DNA of 64,000 nt from CAIQJJ01 sp049325275 (GTDB lineage Bacteria > Chloroflexota > Anaerolineae > Anaerolineales > UBA4823): assembly GCA_049325275.1 (NCBI GenBank), contig JBMOLU010000089.1:62001-126000 (forward strand). Direction: 5' to 3'. Within the stretch, counting starts at the first letter, position 1. Each line of letters opens with the position of its first letter. The position numbers and the translations under genes were made by a program. The notes beneath the pieces were generated by a model. The model had not been told where the DNA came from. It saw only the letters and a program-made list of their open reading frames with translations, and searched no databases. Positions 1 through 7,334 of this stretch are shown here, one piece after another.

Positions 1-246
1 GATACCGGCCAACCAGCGCGCCGCCCAGACGACCCCGACACCATCCGAGTATACCAAATCTGAACGGTTGAGCACATCCCGGTAGCGTGGGTTTTCCCAG
101 GCGACGTTCAAACAATGCGCATTGGCGTAGCTAATCGTGCGCCGTTCACCATCCTGGCACCATGTAATCGCCTGCGCCAAAAGCCCCGCCTTGCGCAAGA
201 CGGCCAGGCGTACCCCCATCACATCAACCGAAGACCAGGTACTCAT
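1..246 (-). CDS. WecG/TagA/CpsF-family glycosyltransferase, N-terminal part
   Basis: An open frame of 82 codons starts at ATG 246 and runs off the window edge, so only the N-terminal third is present. The translation contains SYANAHCLNVAW and SDGVGVVWAARWL, which match the two hallmark segments of the WecG/TagA/CpsF family (the xNAxxLN stretch and the DG-G-VV-A motif with its conserved Asp). Known members add the second sugar, often N-acetylmannosamine or its uronic acid, to an undecaprenyl-linked primer at the inner face of the membrane. The start overlaps the stop of the upstream membrane-protein gene as ATGA, so the two are translationally coupled at the downstream end of the glycan locus. 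The acceptor and donor cannot be told from this fragment. Confidence 0.85.
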   Translation of the reverse strand, partial: MSTWSSVDVMGVRLAVLRKAGLLAQAITWCQDGERRTISYANAHCLNVAWENPRYRDVLNRSDLVYSDGVGVVWAARWLAGI

Positions 247-1229
247 CGGACACTCCGCGACAGCCAACCCCAACGCCATAGATAAACCAGGCCGAGCAGA
301 ACACCCGGCAGCATCACCAACGCATGCAGCAAAACACCGTAGGCAAAAGCCGTCTCCGGGCCTACCTGCCACAAAGCCAACACCAGGACGCAGGTATATT
401 CGAAAACTCCCATGCTTCCGGGAAGGGCGGGCAGCGAAATCCCGGCCTGTAAGGCAACCAGCAAAAGCAGCGCAGCCAACGGCGGCAAGTGCAGCCCCAG
501 GGCGTGAAAAACCAACTGGTTGTTCAAGACAGCCGTACCCCACGCCAGGGCCGTCAGGCCAAGCAGGGCTGGCAAGGTATGGCCGTGGCGCAGGACGGCC
601 AGGCCGGCCAGGCCCCTTTGTAGGTGGGTAGCCAACCAACGGGAAAAACGTTCAGGCCGAGACGCACCCAAACGAGGCAGAAAAGCAAACAAGCGATCCG
701 CACGCAGCACGATCACGGCAAAAATGGCGGCGAGAACCAGTGCGGCAAGCGCCAAAGCGGAGAGCGAAACGCCCAGCCAGGCAGGCTGCGGCACCAAAAC
801 CAGCGCAGAAGCCAGCAGCAGCCCATAAGCCAGCAGGTCGAGGGTCTTCTCGGCTACCAACGTGCCCAAGACGAAGGCAGCGCCAGGCCCCTGCTCGCCG
901 ATGGCCTGGGCGCGCAGCAGGTCACCCAGGCGAGCGGGATAGAGCAGGTTCAACGCCTGCCCGGCCAACAACGCACCCAGGTAGCGGCCGAACGGGATCG
1001 CGCCGCCCGGTGCGGCGCACAACACCTGCCAGCGCAGGGCCTTACAGAACGTGTTCGCTGCCACGCTCGCCAGCGCCAGAAGCACCCAAGAGACGTCGGC
1101 CTGGGTGAAAGCCTGATGTAGCGCGGCCGGTGAAACCTGGCGCAAGGCAAGCAGCAGCGCCCCGGCGCTCAATCCAATTGCCAGGCCTGCCCGCAAAAGC
1201 GGCAAAAAACGGCGCAAACGGGCGATCAA
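243..1229 (-). CDS. LPG synthase TM/UPF0104 (YbhN-like) integral membrane protein
   Basis: The protein has 328 residues and at least seven hydrophobic segments, with the conserved stretch 'YPARLGDLLRA' and 'LPALPGSMGVFEY' near the C-terminus. Both are typical of the lysylphosphatidylglycerol-synthetase transmembrane family. Members are often found in glycan and lipid clusters and are thought to move lipids or lipid-linked sugars across the membrane; the substrate is unknown here. The start is taken as TTG 1229, because it overlaps the upstream TGA (TTGA), lies 7 nt after a GAGGGG ribosome-binding site and gives the usual family length. A longer frame exists to 1469, but it would run far inside the O-antigen ligase gene and encodes unlikely sequence. 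Its stop overlaps the next start (ATGA). Confidence 0.8.
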   Translation of the reverse strand: MIARLRRFLPLLRAGLAIGLSAGALLLALRQVSPAALHQAFTQADVSWVLLALASVAANTFCKALRWQVLCAAPGGAIPFGRYLGALLAGQALNLLYPARLGDLLRAQAIGEQGPGAAFVLGTLVAEKTLDLLAYGLLLASALVLVPQPAWLGVSLSALALAALVLAAIFAVIVLRADRLFAFLPRLGASRPERFSRWLATHLQRGLAGLAVLRHGHTLPALLGLTALAWGTAVLNNQLVFHALGLHLPPLAALLLLVALQAGISLPALPGSMGVFEYTCVLVLALWQVGPETAFAYGVLLHALVMLPGVLLGLVYLWRWGWLSRSVR

Positions 1230-2497
1230 ACGTCCGCCCCTCGCTGCGCTACGGATAACTGTACGGCTGCGGCGGCCGTCAAGCCCCACAAGGCCCACAC
1301 GATCGGCGCCGGACGCACCATGCCCCAGGTAACGGCATCGACCATCCCGTGAACGATCAGGGCCACCTGGCACGCCACCAGGCCTGCGCCCAGGCCGGCC
1401 AGCCACGCATCCTGACGCCGGCGTCCGCAGCGGTAGACCTGCCAGGCCGTCGCCAACACCAGCATCCATGCCGCCAGCCAGCAGATCAGGCCGGGAATGC
1501 CCAGGTCGACGGCGATTTGCAGCAGCAGGTTATGGGCGTGGGTAACCTTGCCCGGCGCGTACAAAAAAAATGGATAGAGCAGATCGGCGACACGACCATA
1601 CGAACCCATGCCCACACCTGTAAAAGGAAAATCCTGGATCATGTAAACGGCGCGTGACCAGACTTCGATACGTCCATCGATGCCGCCCAATGTAGCGCTC
1701 GACACGAGCAGGTTCACCAGCGGCGTGGCGCCGATAAACGGCAGAGAAACGGCCAGGCCGGCGGCGCTCAAGGCCACAAACAGCCAGCCCCGGCGCCAGC
1801 GCAACGCAATCAGCAGCAAAAAGCACAGGCCAAAGGCCAGCAAGGCGCCGCGCGACTGCGTCAGCACCAGGACCCCGGCGCCGAGTGCCAGGGCGGCCCC
1901 AAATACGGCCGTCTCGTCCACGCGTAGCCGCCGACCGCCAAAAAGCAGCAGCGCCAGGACGAGGGCCAGCAAGAGCAGCAGGCTGCCGCCCAGGACGTTC
2001 GGGTTGGCCGTATCCGATACCAGGCGCGGCAAGCGCGCATACAGCCCGGCAGGGATGAAGGGCAATTTGCCGGTAACGCCCCAATCGACACTGATGAAAG
2101 CGAAAGCCGCCAGGCCAAGCGCCGCCAGGCCGAAGAACCGTACCAGGCCGCGCAGGTGGGACGGGCCAGACAGAAGGCTGCTCTGCCCTGCCGGCGCGTT
2201 GGCGATGGCATAGTAGAGGCCGATTCCCGATAAAAGGCGGTATACCTGCGGGATGGTCACCTCCGGCAGCGCCGTGGCCCATAACGTTACCGGGATCATC
2301 GCCAACAGGCCAAGAATGGGCCAGTCGGCAGCCGTACGAACCGTCACCCGCCGCAGGGCCAGGCAGCGCAGCAGGCAAAAAGCGGCGGCGGTGATGGCCC
2401 CGAGCGGCAAAAGAGGCGCCGAAACGAAGCCCGCCAGTACGGCGGCCGTCACGATCCAGATTTCCAGTTTCAGCAGGCGTTGGAACAGCGGTTGCAT
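1226..2497 (-). CDS. O-antigen ligase/polymerase family membrane protein (Wzy_C)
   Basis: This 423-residue polytopic protein has about ten to twelve hydrophobic segments. The Wzy_C signature is present: 'TQSRGALLAF' (about residues 210-220), 'GRIEVWSRAVYMIQDFP' followed by 'GVGMGSY', and 'HAHNLLLQIAVDLGIPGL'. Such proteins join or polymerise undecaprenyl-linked glycans at the outer face of the membrane, and ligases and polymerases cannot be separated by sequence alone. The gene is separated from the upstream BY-kinase by a terminator-like hairpin (2560-2597) and has a palindrome just before its ATG, so it may have its own promoter. It overlaps the downstream UPF0104 gene by TTGA. A second protein of this type lies at 14887-16257. 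Confidence 0.85.
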   Translation of the reverse strand: MQPLFQRLLKLEIWIVTAAVLAGFVSAPLLPLGAITAAAFCLLRCLALRRVTVRTAADWPILGLLAMIPVTLWATALPEVTIPQVYRLLSGIGLYYAIANAPAGQSSLLSGPSHLRGLVRFFGLAALGLAAFAFISVDWGVTGKLPFIPAGLYARLPRLVSDTANPNVLGGSLLLLLALVLALLLFGGRRLRVDETAVFGAALALGAGVLVLTQSRGALLAFGLCFLLLIALRWRRGWLFVALSAAGLAVSLPFIGATPLVNLLVSSATLGGIDGRIEVWSRAVYMIQDFPFTGVGMGSYGRVADLLYPFFLYAPGKVTHAHNLLLQIAVDLGIPGLICWLAAWMLVLATAWQVYRCGRRRQDAWLAGLGAGLVACQVALIVHGMVDAVTWGMVRPAPIVWALWGLTAAAAVQLSVAQRGADV

Positions 2498-2505
2498 TAC
2501 AGTGC

Positions 2506-2526
2506 GTACGCATCACGGATGCGTAC
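2506..2526. promoter_or_regulatory. Palindrome just upstream of the O-antigen ligase start
   Basis: Two perfect 9-bp arms, GTACGCATC and GATGCGTAC, are separated by 3 nt. The palindrome ends 9 nt before the ATG at 2497. In mRNA it would fold into a hairpin over the ribosome-binding region; in DNA it could be an operator. No Shine-Dalgarno sequence is obvious outside it. The function is inferred. Confidence 0.45.
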
Positions 2527-2559
2527 ATAAAGAACTCGAAAACAAATTCCCGGCGTACA

Positions 2560-2597
2560 TAGAAAACAAACCCCCGGGGTGCAGCACCTCGGGGGGA
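2560..2597 (-). terminator. Rho-independent terminator downstream of the wzc-like gene
   Basis: On the minus strand the sequence after the BY-kinase stop codon folds into an 11-bp stem (CCCCCGAGGTG / CACCCCGGGGG, one mismatch) with a 3-nt loop, followed by TTTGTTTTC. The stem is GC-rich and the tail is T-rich, as in intrinsic terminators. It lies 7 nt after the stop codon and ends the wzc-like message before the O-antigen ligase gene. Confidence 0.75.
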
Positions 2598-2602
2598 TTT
2601 CT

Positions 2603-4249
2603 TCACACCAACTCAGGCGTCTTCTTCTTCTTCGAGCCGTTTTTCGACGGCTTGCCATCTTCACTATAGTGGTTGTAATAGGTGAAGTAATAGCCTTTGT
2701 AGTTGTAATAATAGCTGCTGCGCTTCACATCCACGTCGTTCAGCACGACCCCCAAAATATTGGCCCCCACGCGCTGCAATTGCTCCACCGTCTGGCGCAA
2801 GATGGCCAGTTTGGTCACGCCCGGGCGGGCAACCACCAGGACGCCGTCCACGCGGCCGGCCAGCACAACGGCATCGGTAACGGCCAAAACGGGCGGAGTA
2901 TCCAGAAGGACGACCTCGGCGCGCTGGCGAACCTGGCGGATGACCTCGTTCATCTTCTCCGACCCGAGCAGTTCGGAAGGATTGGGCGGTAGCCCGCCGG
3001 AGGTCAGCACCATCAGGTTGGGCGCTTCGGTAACCTGCAAAGAACCATCCAGGTAAACCTGCGGCTGGATGAACAGGTCGCTCACACCGCGGCGGTTGGA
3101 AATGTTCATCAGTTTGTGCAGCCGTGGCCGGCGCAGGTCGGCGTCGATCACGGCTACCTGGCGCTCGCCCTGCCCCATGACCGCGGCCAGGTTGATGGCT
3201 ACTGTCGATTTACCGTCGCCCGGCGAAGCACTGGTGACCATCAGGGTATGGATGGGCTTGTCGACGCTGGCAAACTGAATATTGGTACGCAGCGAGCGGA
3301 AGGCTTCGGTCACCGGGGAACGCGGCTGGCTGACGGCCACCGGCAGGCTGCCCTCCATCTTCGTGCGGGCGATCACGCCCAGCACGGGCAGGCCGATCCG
3401 GCGCGAGACATCTTCCGGCGAGCGCAAGGTATCGTCGAGGGCTTCGATCAAGAAAACCACTCCCAGGCCCAGCATCAGGCCGACCACCGCGGCCAGGAGG
3501 GTGTTTTGCATCACACGCGGGCGGATATACGCCGAAGCCGAAGGGACTACCGCCTCTTCGACCGGTGTGACCCCCGAGGTAGATTGCGCTTCAGCCAGGC
3601 GTACGGCCTCGTAACTTTGCAACAAGTTGGCGTAGGTTTGGCGGTACTGTGCCAGCAGCGTCTCCAGGCGTTCCCGTTCGGGGCTGACCGTATCTTCTCC
3701 CAGGGCGATCAACTGCTCGGAGGTCTTCTCGATCTGCGTGCCGAGCTGCTCCAACTGGGTCTCCAGGCTTTGCTTCGAGGCCTGGTAGCGCGCCGACTGC
3801 TGCTCCTGGTTCTGCTTGGCAAACTCGGCAACCAGCGCGTTGGCGATCAACGCTGCCCGCGCCCGATCGGTATCCTGCACCGAGATATTGATCAACTGCG
3901 TGTCGCGGATCGGCGTCACCTGGATCATCCGGTTCAAGGCAGCGGGCGAGAGGTCCAGGCCGAGCGTGTTGACGACGCGCTGCAAGACGGGTGTCATCGT
4001 CATCAGTTGGGCGTAGGTCTGCGCCAGGCGTTCGCTGGTGACCAGGGAAGCGTAGTCGGTGGCCCTGTTGCTGGCCGATTCCTGAATCAAAACTTTCGTC
4101 GAGGCCTGGTAAACCGGCGTCATCTGGCTGCTGACGCCAAAAGCCATCCCACCGGCGATGGCGGCCGCCAAAACCAACAACCAGGCCCAATGCCATGCCA
4201 AGCCGATATACCGTCGAATGTCATCCGAAAAAGATTGAGTTTCCATCAT
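2603..4249 (-). CDS. Wzc-like chain-length regulator and BY-type tyrosine kinase
   Basis: The protein has the classic fused layout. An N-terminal Wzz domain lies between two membrane segments (about residues 20-40 and 249-268, counted from ATG 4249), with a coiled-coil-rich periplasmic part. A cytoplasmic kinase follows, with Walker A SASPGDGKST, Walker A' VIDADLRRP and Walker B VVLLDTPP. The C-terminus carries a tyrosine cluster (ten Tyr within 16 residues, including YYYNYKGYY), the usual autophosphorylation tail, and then a basic KKKK stretch. Such proteins set polysaccharide chain length and couple it to export. An upstream GTG at 4264 is in frame, but ATG 4249 or 4246 is preferred, although only a weak AGG precedes them. 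A TATAAT box at 4282-4287 on this strand suggests a separate promoter with a leader of about 25 nt. Confidence 0.9.
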   Translation of the reverse strand: MMETQSFSDDIRRYIGLAWHWAWLLVLAAAIAGGMAFGVSSQMTPVYQASTKVLIQESASNRATDYASLVTSERLAQTYAQLMTMTPVLQRVVNTLGLDLSPAALNRMIQVTPIRDTQLINISVQDTDRARAALIANALVAEFAKQNQEQQSARYQASKQSLETQLEQLGTQIEKTSEQLIALGEDTVSPERERLETLLAQYRQTYANLLQSYEAVRLAEAQSTSGVTPVEEAVVPSASAYIRPRVMQNTLLAAVVGLMLGLGVVFLIEALDDTLRSPEDVSRRIGLPVLGVIARTKMEGSLPVAVSQPRSPVTEAFRSLRTNIQFASVDKPIHTLMVTSASPGDGKSTVAINLAAVMGQGERQVAVIDADLRRPRLHKLMNISNRRGVSDLFIQPQVYLDGSLQVTEAPNLMVLTSGGLPPNPSELLGSEKMNEVIRQVRQRAEVVLLDTPPVLAVTDAVVLAGRVDGVLVVARPGVTKLAILRQTVEQLQRVGANILGVVLNDVDVKRSSYYYNYKGYYFTYYNHYSEDGKPSKNGSKKKKTPELV

Positions 4250-4281
4250 ACCTGTTACTTTCACGCAATATTTACGCTACG

Positions 4282-4287
4282 ATTATA
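4282..4287 (-). promoter_or_regulatory. -10 box for the wzc-like gene
   Basis: A perfect TATAAT occurs on the minus strand between the aminotransferase stop and the wzc-like start, with the predicted transcription start near 4275. The -35 region is weak (T-rich, no TTGACA). A 6-bp AAGCTT stem followed by TTCTTT just upstream could weakly terminate the aminotransferase message. Confidence 0.45.
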
Positions 4288-4316
4288 CTGCCGAAACGCC
4301 CGGAAAGAAAAGCTTT

Positions 4317-5498
4317 TTACGGCAAGCTTGTTTTCACTGCTGCAAGGACAAGCTCGAGCTGCTCGCCGCACATCTGGGGATAGAGCGGCAGCGTGACCTG
4401 GCGCGCCGCCAGCGCATCGGTATGCGGCAAATCGAGCGCCCCGTAACGCTGCCGGTAGTAGGTGAACGTGTGCACCGGCGGGTAGTGGATGCTGGTCTGC
4501 ACGCCGGCGGCGCGCATACGGTCGATGAAGGCCAGGCGATCGACCCCTTCGGGCAGCAGGATGGGGAAGATGTGGCAGGCCGGCCGGCCGGAACGCCCGT
4601 CCAGCGCCGGCCCACCGCCAGGCGCGAAAGGCGGGCTGGAAGCCCATCTTTCGCGGAAGGGCAAACCCACGCCCAGCGGGGCCAGTTCGCCCCAATAACG
4701 CCGGGTGAGGGCGGCACGGCGGGCATTGTTGTCTGCCAGCCTGGCCAACTGCACCAGGCCCAGGGCGGCGCGAATTTCGTCCAGGCGGTCGTTGTAGCCC
4801 AGTTCGACGACGTCGTAGGTATAGGCGTGGCCGCGATGGCGATCCCAGGTCAGGCTGGTCATGCCGTGTGAACGCATCAGGCGCAGCTTTTCGGCCAGGT
4901 CGTCGCGGTCGGTCGTCAACATGCCGCCCTCACCGGTGGAAAGATTCTTGTTCGAGAAGAAACTGAAGCAACCGATGGCACCCCAGGTACCCAGGGCGCG
5001 CCCGTCCAAGCTTGCACCGGGGGCGTGGGCTGCATCTTCGATCACGGCCAGGCTATGCCGTTCGGCCAGCGCCAGGATTTCGGGCATGCGGCAGGGGTAG
5101 CCGCCGTAGTGCATGACGATGATCGCCCGCGTGCGGGGCGTAATCGCCGCCTGGATGGCGTCGGGGGCGAGGGTCAAATCGTCCGGGCCGATCACGTCGG
5201 CGAAACGCACCTCGGCACCGGTGTAGAGCACGGCGTTGGCGGTGGCGACGAAGGTTAGCGAGGGCACGATCACCTCGTCGCCCGGGCCGATGCCCAGGGC
5301 GCGGCAGGCCAGGTGCAGGGCCGCGGTGGCGTTCGAAACGCTAATGGCGTGCTTGGCCCCGGTCAGGGCGGCAAACCCGGCTTCGAAACGCTGTGTGACG
5401 GCCCCCATCGTCAGCCATTTACTGTGCAGCACGTCCAACACGGCGGCGTCCTCTTCGGGTCCGTAATCGAGATCGGCAAGCGGGACTTTCCAGCTCAT
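4317..5498 (-). CDS. DegT/DnrJ/EryC1/StrS sugar aminotransferase
   Basis: This 393-residue PLP enzyme has the family landmarks: 'SNATAALHLA' near residue 55, 'VIEDAAHAPGA' with the cofactor-ring Asp (about 155), and 'SFFSNKNLSTGEGG', whose Lys (about 184) would form the Schiff base. These enzymes transfer an amino group to a keto-sugar nucleotide made by a 4,6-dehydratase. The gene overlaps the nucleotidyltransferase gene upstream (ATGA), which in turn follows a LegB-like dehydratase, so the three genes plausibly make one amino-sugar nucleotide. A C-terminal segment rich in Pro/Gly (about residues 285-305) is unusual for the family and may be an insert loop. Confidence 0.88.
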   Translation of the reverse strand: MSWKVPLADLDYGPEEDAAVLDVLHSKWLTMGAVTQRFEAGFAALTGAKHAISVSNATAALHLACRALGIGPGDEVIVPSLTFVATANAVLYTGAEVRFADVIGPDDLTLAPDAIQAAITPRTRAIIVMHYGGYPCRMPEILALAERHSLAVIEDAAHAPGASLDGRALGTWGAIGCFSFFSNKNLSTGEGGMLTTDRDDLAEKLRLMRSHGMTSLTWDRHRGHAYTYDVVELGYNDRLDEIRAALGLVQLARLADNNARRAALTRRYWGELAPLGVGLPFRERWASSPPFAPGGGPALDGRSGRPACHIFPILLPEGVDRLAFIDRMRAAGVQTSIHYPPVHTFTYYRQRYGALDLPHTDALAARQVTLPLYPQMCGEQLELVLAAVKTSLP

Positions 5499-6205
5499 TC
5501 CTCTCCTAAAATTTGCGGGCGCAGGGTCTCGAACTCGGCGACGGCTTGCTCGTAATCGTCGGGGCGGCCCAGGTCTTGCCAGTAGCCGTCGAAGGGATAG
5601 CCCTGCACCTTCTCGCCCGCCCGGATCAGGCGCAAGACCAGGTCGGGAAAATCGAGGTACTGGTTTTCGGGGATCCAGGCCAGCACGCGCGGTTCGAAGA
5701 CGTAAATGCCCATGCTGACGTGATAGTCGTACGTCGGTTTCTCGATGTAATCGACGATCTGGTTGTCGCCATCCAGCTCGATAACGCCCAGGTCCACCTT
5801 CACCTGGCGGCGGTGCATGGCAATCGTGGCAGCGGCGCCCGACTGGCGGTGGGTGGCGAGCAGGGCGTTAAAGTCGAGCGTGGTCAGCACGTCGCCGTTG
5901 GTGACAAGGAAGGTTTCCGCCAGGCCACCAACGAGGGAAAGCGGCCCGGCGGTGCCGAGCGGCCGTTCTTCGAAGCTGTAACGGATTTTCATCCCCAGGT
6001 CCCGGCCGTCCTGAAAGAATAGTTGCAGGAGCTGCGCCAGGTGGCCGACGGTCAGGATGGCCTCGTCCACGCCGGCGGACTTCATCTGGCGCAGCAGGAT
6101 TTCGAGGATGGGCATATCGCCGATCGGCAGGAGCGGCTTGGGGAGGATTTTGGTGTAAGGGGCCAGGCGGGTGCCTTTGCCCCCGGCGAGGATGACGGCT
6201 TTCAT
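5495..6205 (-). CDS. NDP-sugar pyrophosphorylase (NTP_transferase family)
   Basis: The 236-residue protein begins with 'AVILAGGKGTRLAPYT' and 'LPKPLLPIGDMPIL', the nucleotide-binding signature of sugar-1-phosphate nucleotidyltransferases, and has 'FLVTNGDVLTTLDF' with the metal-binding Asp. It lacks the left-handed helix domain of bifunctional GlmU-type enzymes. It would activate a hexose-1-phosphate with an NTP. Its place between a LegB-like dehydratase and an aminotransferase resembles the PtmE-LegB-LegC part of the legionaminic acid route, where the donor is GDP; the nucleotide used here is not shown by the sequence. Confidence 0.85.
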   Translation of the reverse strand: MKAVILAGGKGTRLAPYTKILPKPLLPIGDMPILEILLRQMKSAGVDEAILTVGHLAQLLQLFFQDGRDLGMKIRYSFEERPLGTAGPLSLVGGLAETFLVTNGDVLTTLDFNALLATHRQSGAAATIAMHRRQVKVDLGVIELDGDNQIVDYIEKPTYDYHVSMGIYVFEPRVLAWIPENQYLDFPDLVLRLIRAGEKVQGYPFDGYWQDLGRPDDYEQAVAEFETLRPQILGEE

Positions 6206-6296
6206 AGGTCAGGAAGATATTGGCATTGCGTTGGTTTGGGTAGGGGCAGAGCCGTGTGTCTACATGGAACACACCGGGCAAGGGTGGATACGTGGG

Positions 6297-7289
6297 TTAC
6301 ACGGTGTATCGATCGGGTTGGAAGCGCTGCAAATGCTCGCGCACCCAGGCGATGGTGCGGCCCAGGCCATCCTGGATGGAAACCTGCGGCTGCCAGCCCA
6401 GGCGCTGGCGCGCTTTGCGGTTATCGGACAGCAAGCGCTGGACTTCGCTCTTCCCCGGGCGCAGGCGGGCAGGGTCGTGTTCGATCGTCACCGGGCGGCC
6501 GACCAGGGCGATGATCTCGCCGGCCAGCTCGCCGACGGTGATCTCCTGTCCCACGCCCAGGTTGAAGGTCTCGCCTTCGATGGCGGGGACTTCGCCGGCA
6601 GCGAGAAAACCGGCCACCGTGTCGCTAACGTAGGTCAGGTCGCGGCGGGCATCCAGGTTGCCGAGCCGGATCGCATCCCGGGTGAGTGCCTGGCTGATGA
6701 TGGTGGGGATGACGGCGCGCGCCGACTGGCGCGGGCCGTAGGTGTTGAAGGGGCGCAGGGTGACGACCGGCAGATCGAACGAGCGGTAGAAGCTCTCGGC
6801 GATCTTGTCGGCGCCGATCTTGCTGGCCGAGTAGGGCGACTGCCCCTGCAAGGGGTGCTCCTCGTCGATCGGCACGCGCAAGGCCGTGCCGTAGACTTCG
6901 CTGGTCGAGGTGTGGATGATGCGCGTCACGCCGCACTCGCGCCCGGCGAGGAGTACGTTGAGCGTGCCGGTGACGTTAGTCTCGACGACTTCCGCCGGGT
7001 GGACGTAGGAATAGGGAATGGCGATCAGCGCACCCAGGTGAAAGACGTGGCTGGCGCCGCGCGTGGCCGCCGTGACGGCGGGCAGATCGCGCAGGTCGCC
7101 GGCGATGATTTCAACTTGAGAAAACACATCGGGCGGCAGCAGCGAGAGCAGGCCGGGGTCGCTGCGCGAATTATAGCGCACGAAAGCGCGCACAGCCGCG
7201 CCCTGCTGCACGAGGGCTTCGACGAGGTGGCTGGGAATAAAGCCGCCGGCGCCGGTAACGAGAACGGTTTTGTTTTGCCAGAAATTCAA
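6297..7289 (-). CDS. NAD-dependent sugar-nucleotide 4,6-dehydratase, LegB-like
   Basis: An extended SDR of 330 residues. It has the glycine-rich NAD motif TGAGGFIPSH (the usual GxxGxxG with the last Gly replaced by Pro-Ser), 'VFHLGALIAIPYSYV', 'TSTSEVYGTA' and the catalytic YSASK motif within 'QGQSPYSASKIGADK', then 'RPFNTYGPRQSARAVIPT'. The pattern resembles the LegB subgroup that dehydrates GDP- or UDP-GlcNAc in legionaminic acid synthesis. The start is TTG at 7289, supported by GGAG 8 nt upstream. The substrate is inferred from resemblance only. Confidence 0.8.
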   Translation of the reverse strand: MNFWQNKTVLVTGAGGFIPSHLVEALVQQGAAVRAFVRYNSRSDPGLLSLLPPDVFSQVEIIAGDLRDLPAVTAATRGASHVFHLGALIAIPYSYVHPAEVVETNVTGTLNVLLAGRECGVTRIIHTSTSEVYGTALRVPIDEEHPLQGQSPYSASKIGADKIAESFYRSFDLPVVTLRPFNTYGPRQSARAVIPTIISQALTRDAIRLGNLDARRDLTYVSDTVAGFLAAGEVPAIEGETFNLGVGQEITVGELAGEIIALVGRPVTIEHDPARLRPGKSEVQRLLSDNRKARQRLGWQPQVSIQDGLGRTIAWVREHLQRFQPDRYTV

Positions 7290-7334
7290 TGTTCACTCCA
7301 TGTTGTAGGTGGGGGCCCCTATTCGCCCCGCCGC

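Noticed and set aside
80..90. A GGTAGCGTG sequence resembling part of the ops element
   Set aside because: It is inside the glycosyltransferase coding region at the far end of the locus and on the non-transcribed direction, so it cannot recruit the antiterminator.
1530..2606. A minus-strand frame of 358 codons overlapping the O-antigen ligase
   Set aside because: It reads in another frame of a clear Wzy_C protein and has Arg/Pro/Gly-rich shadow composition.
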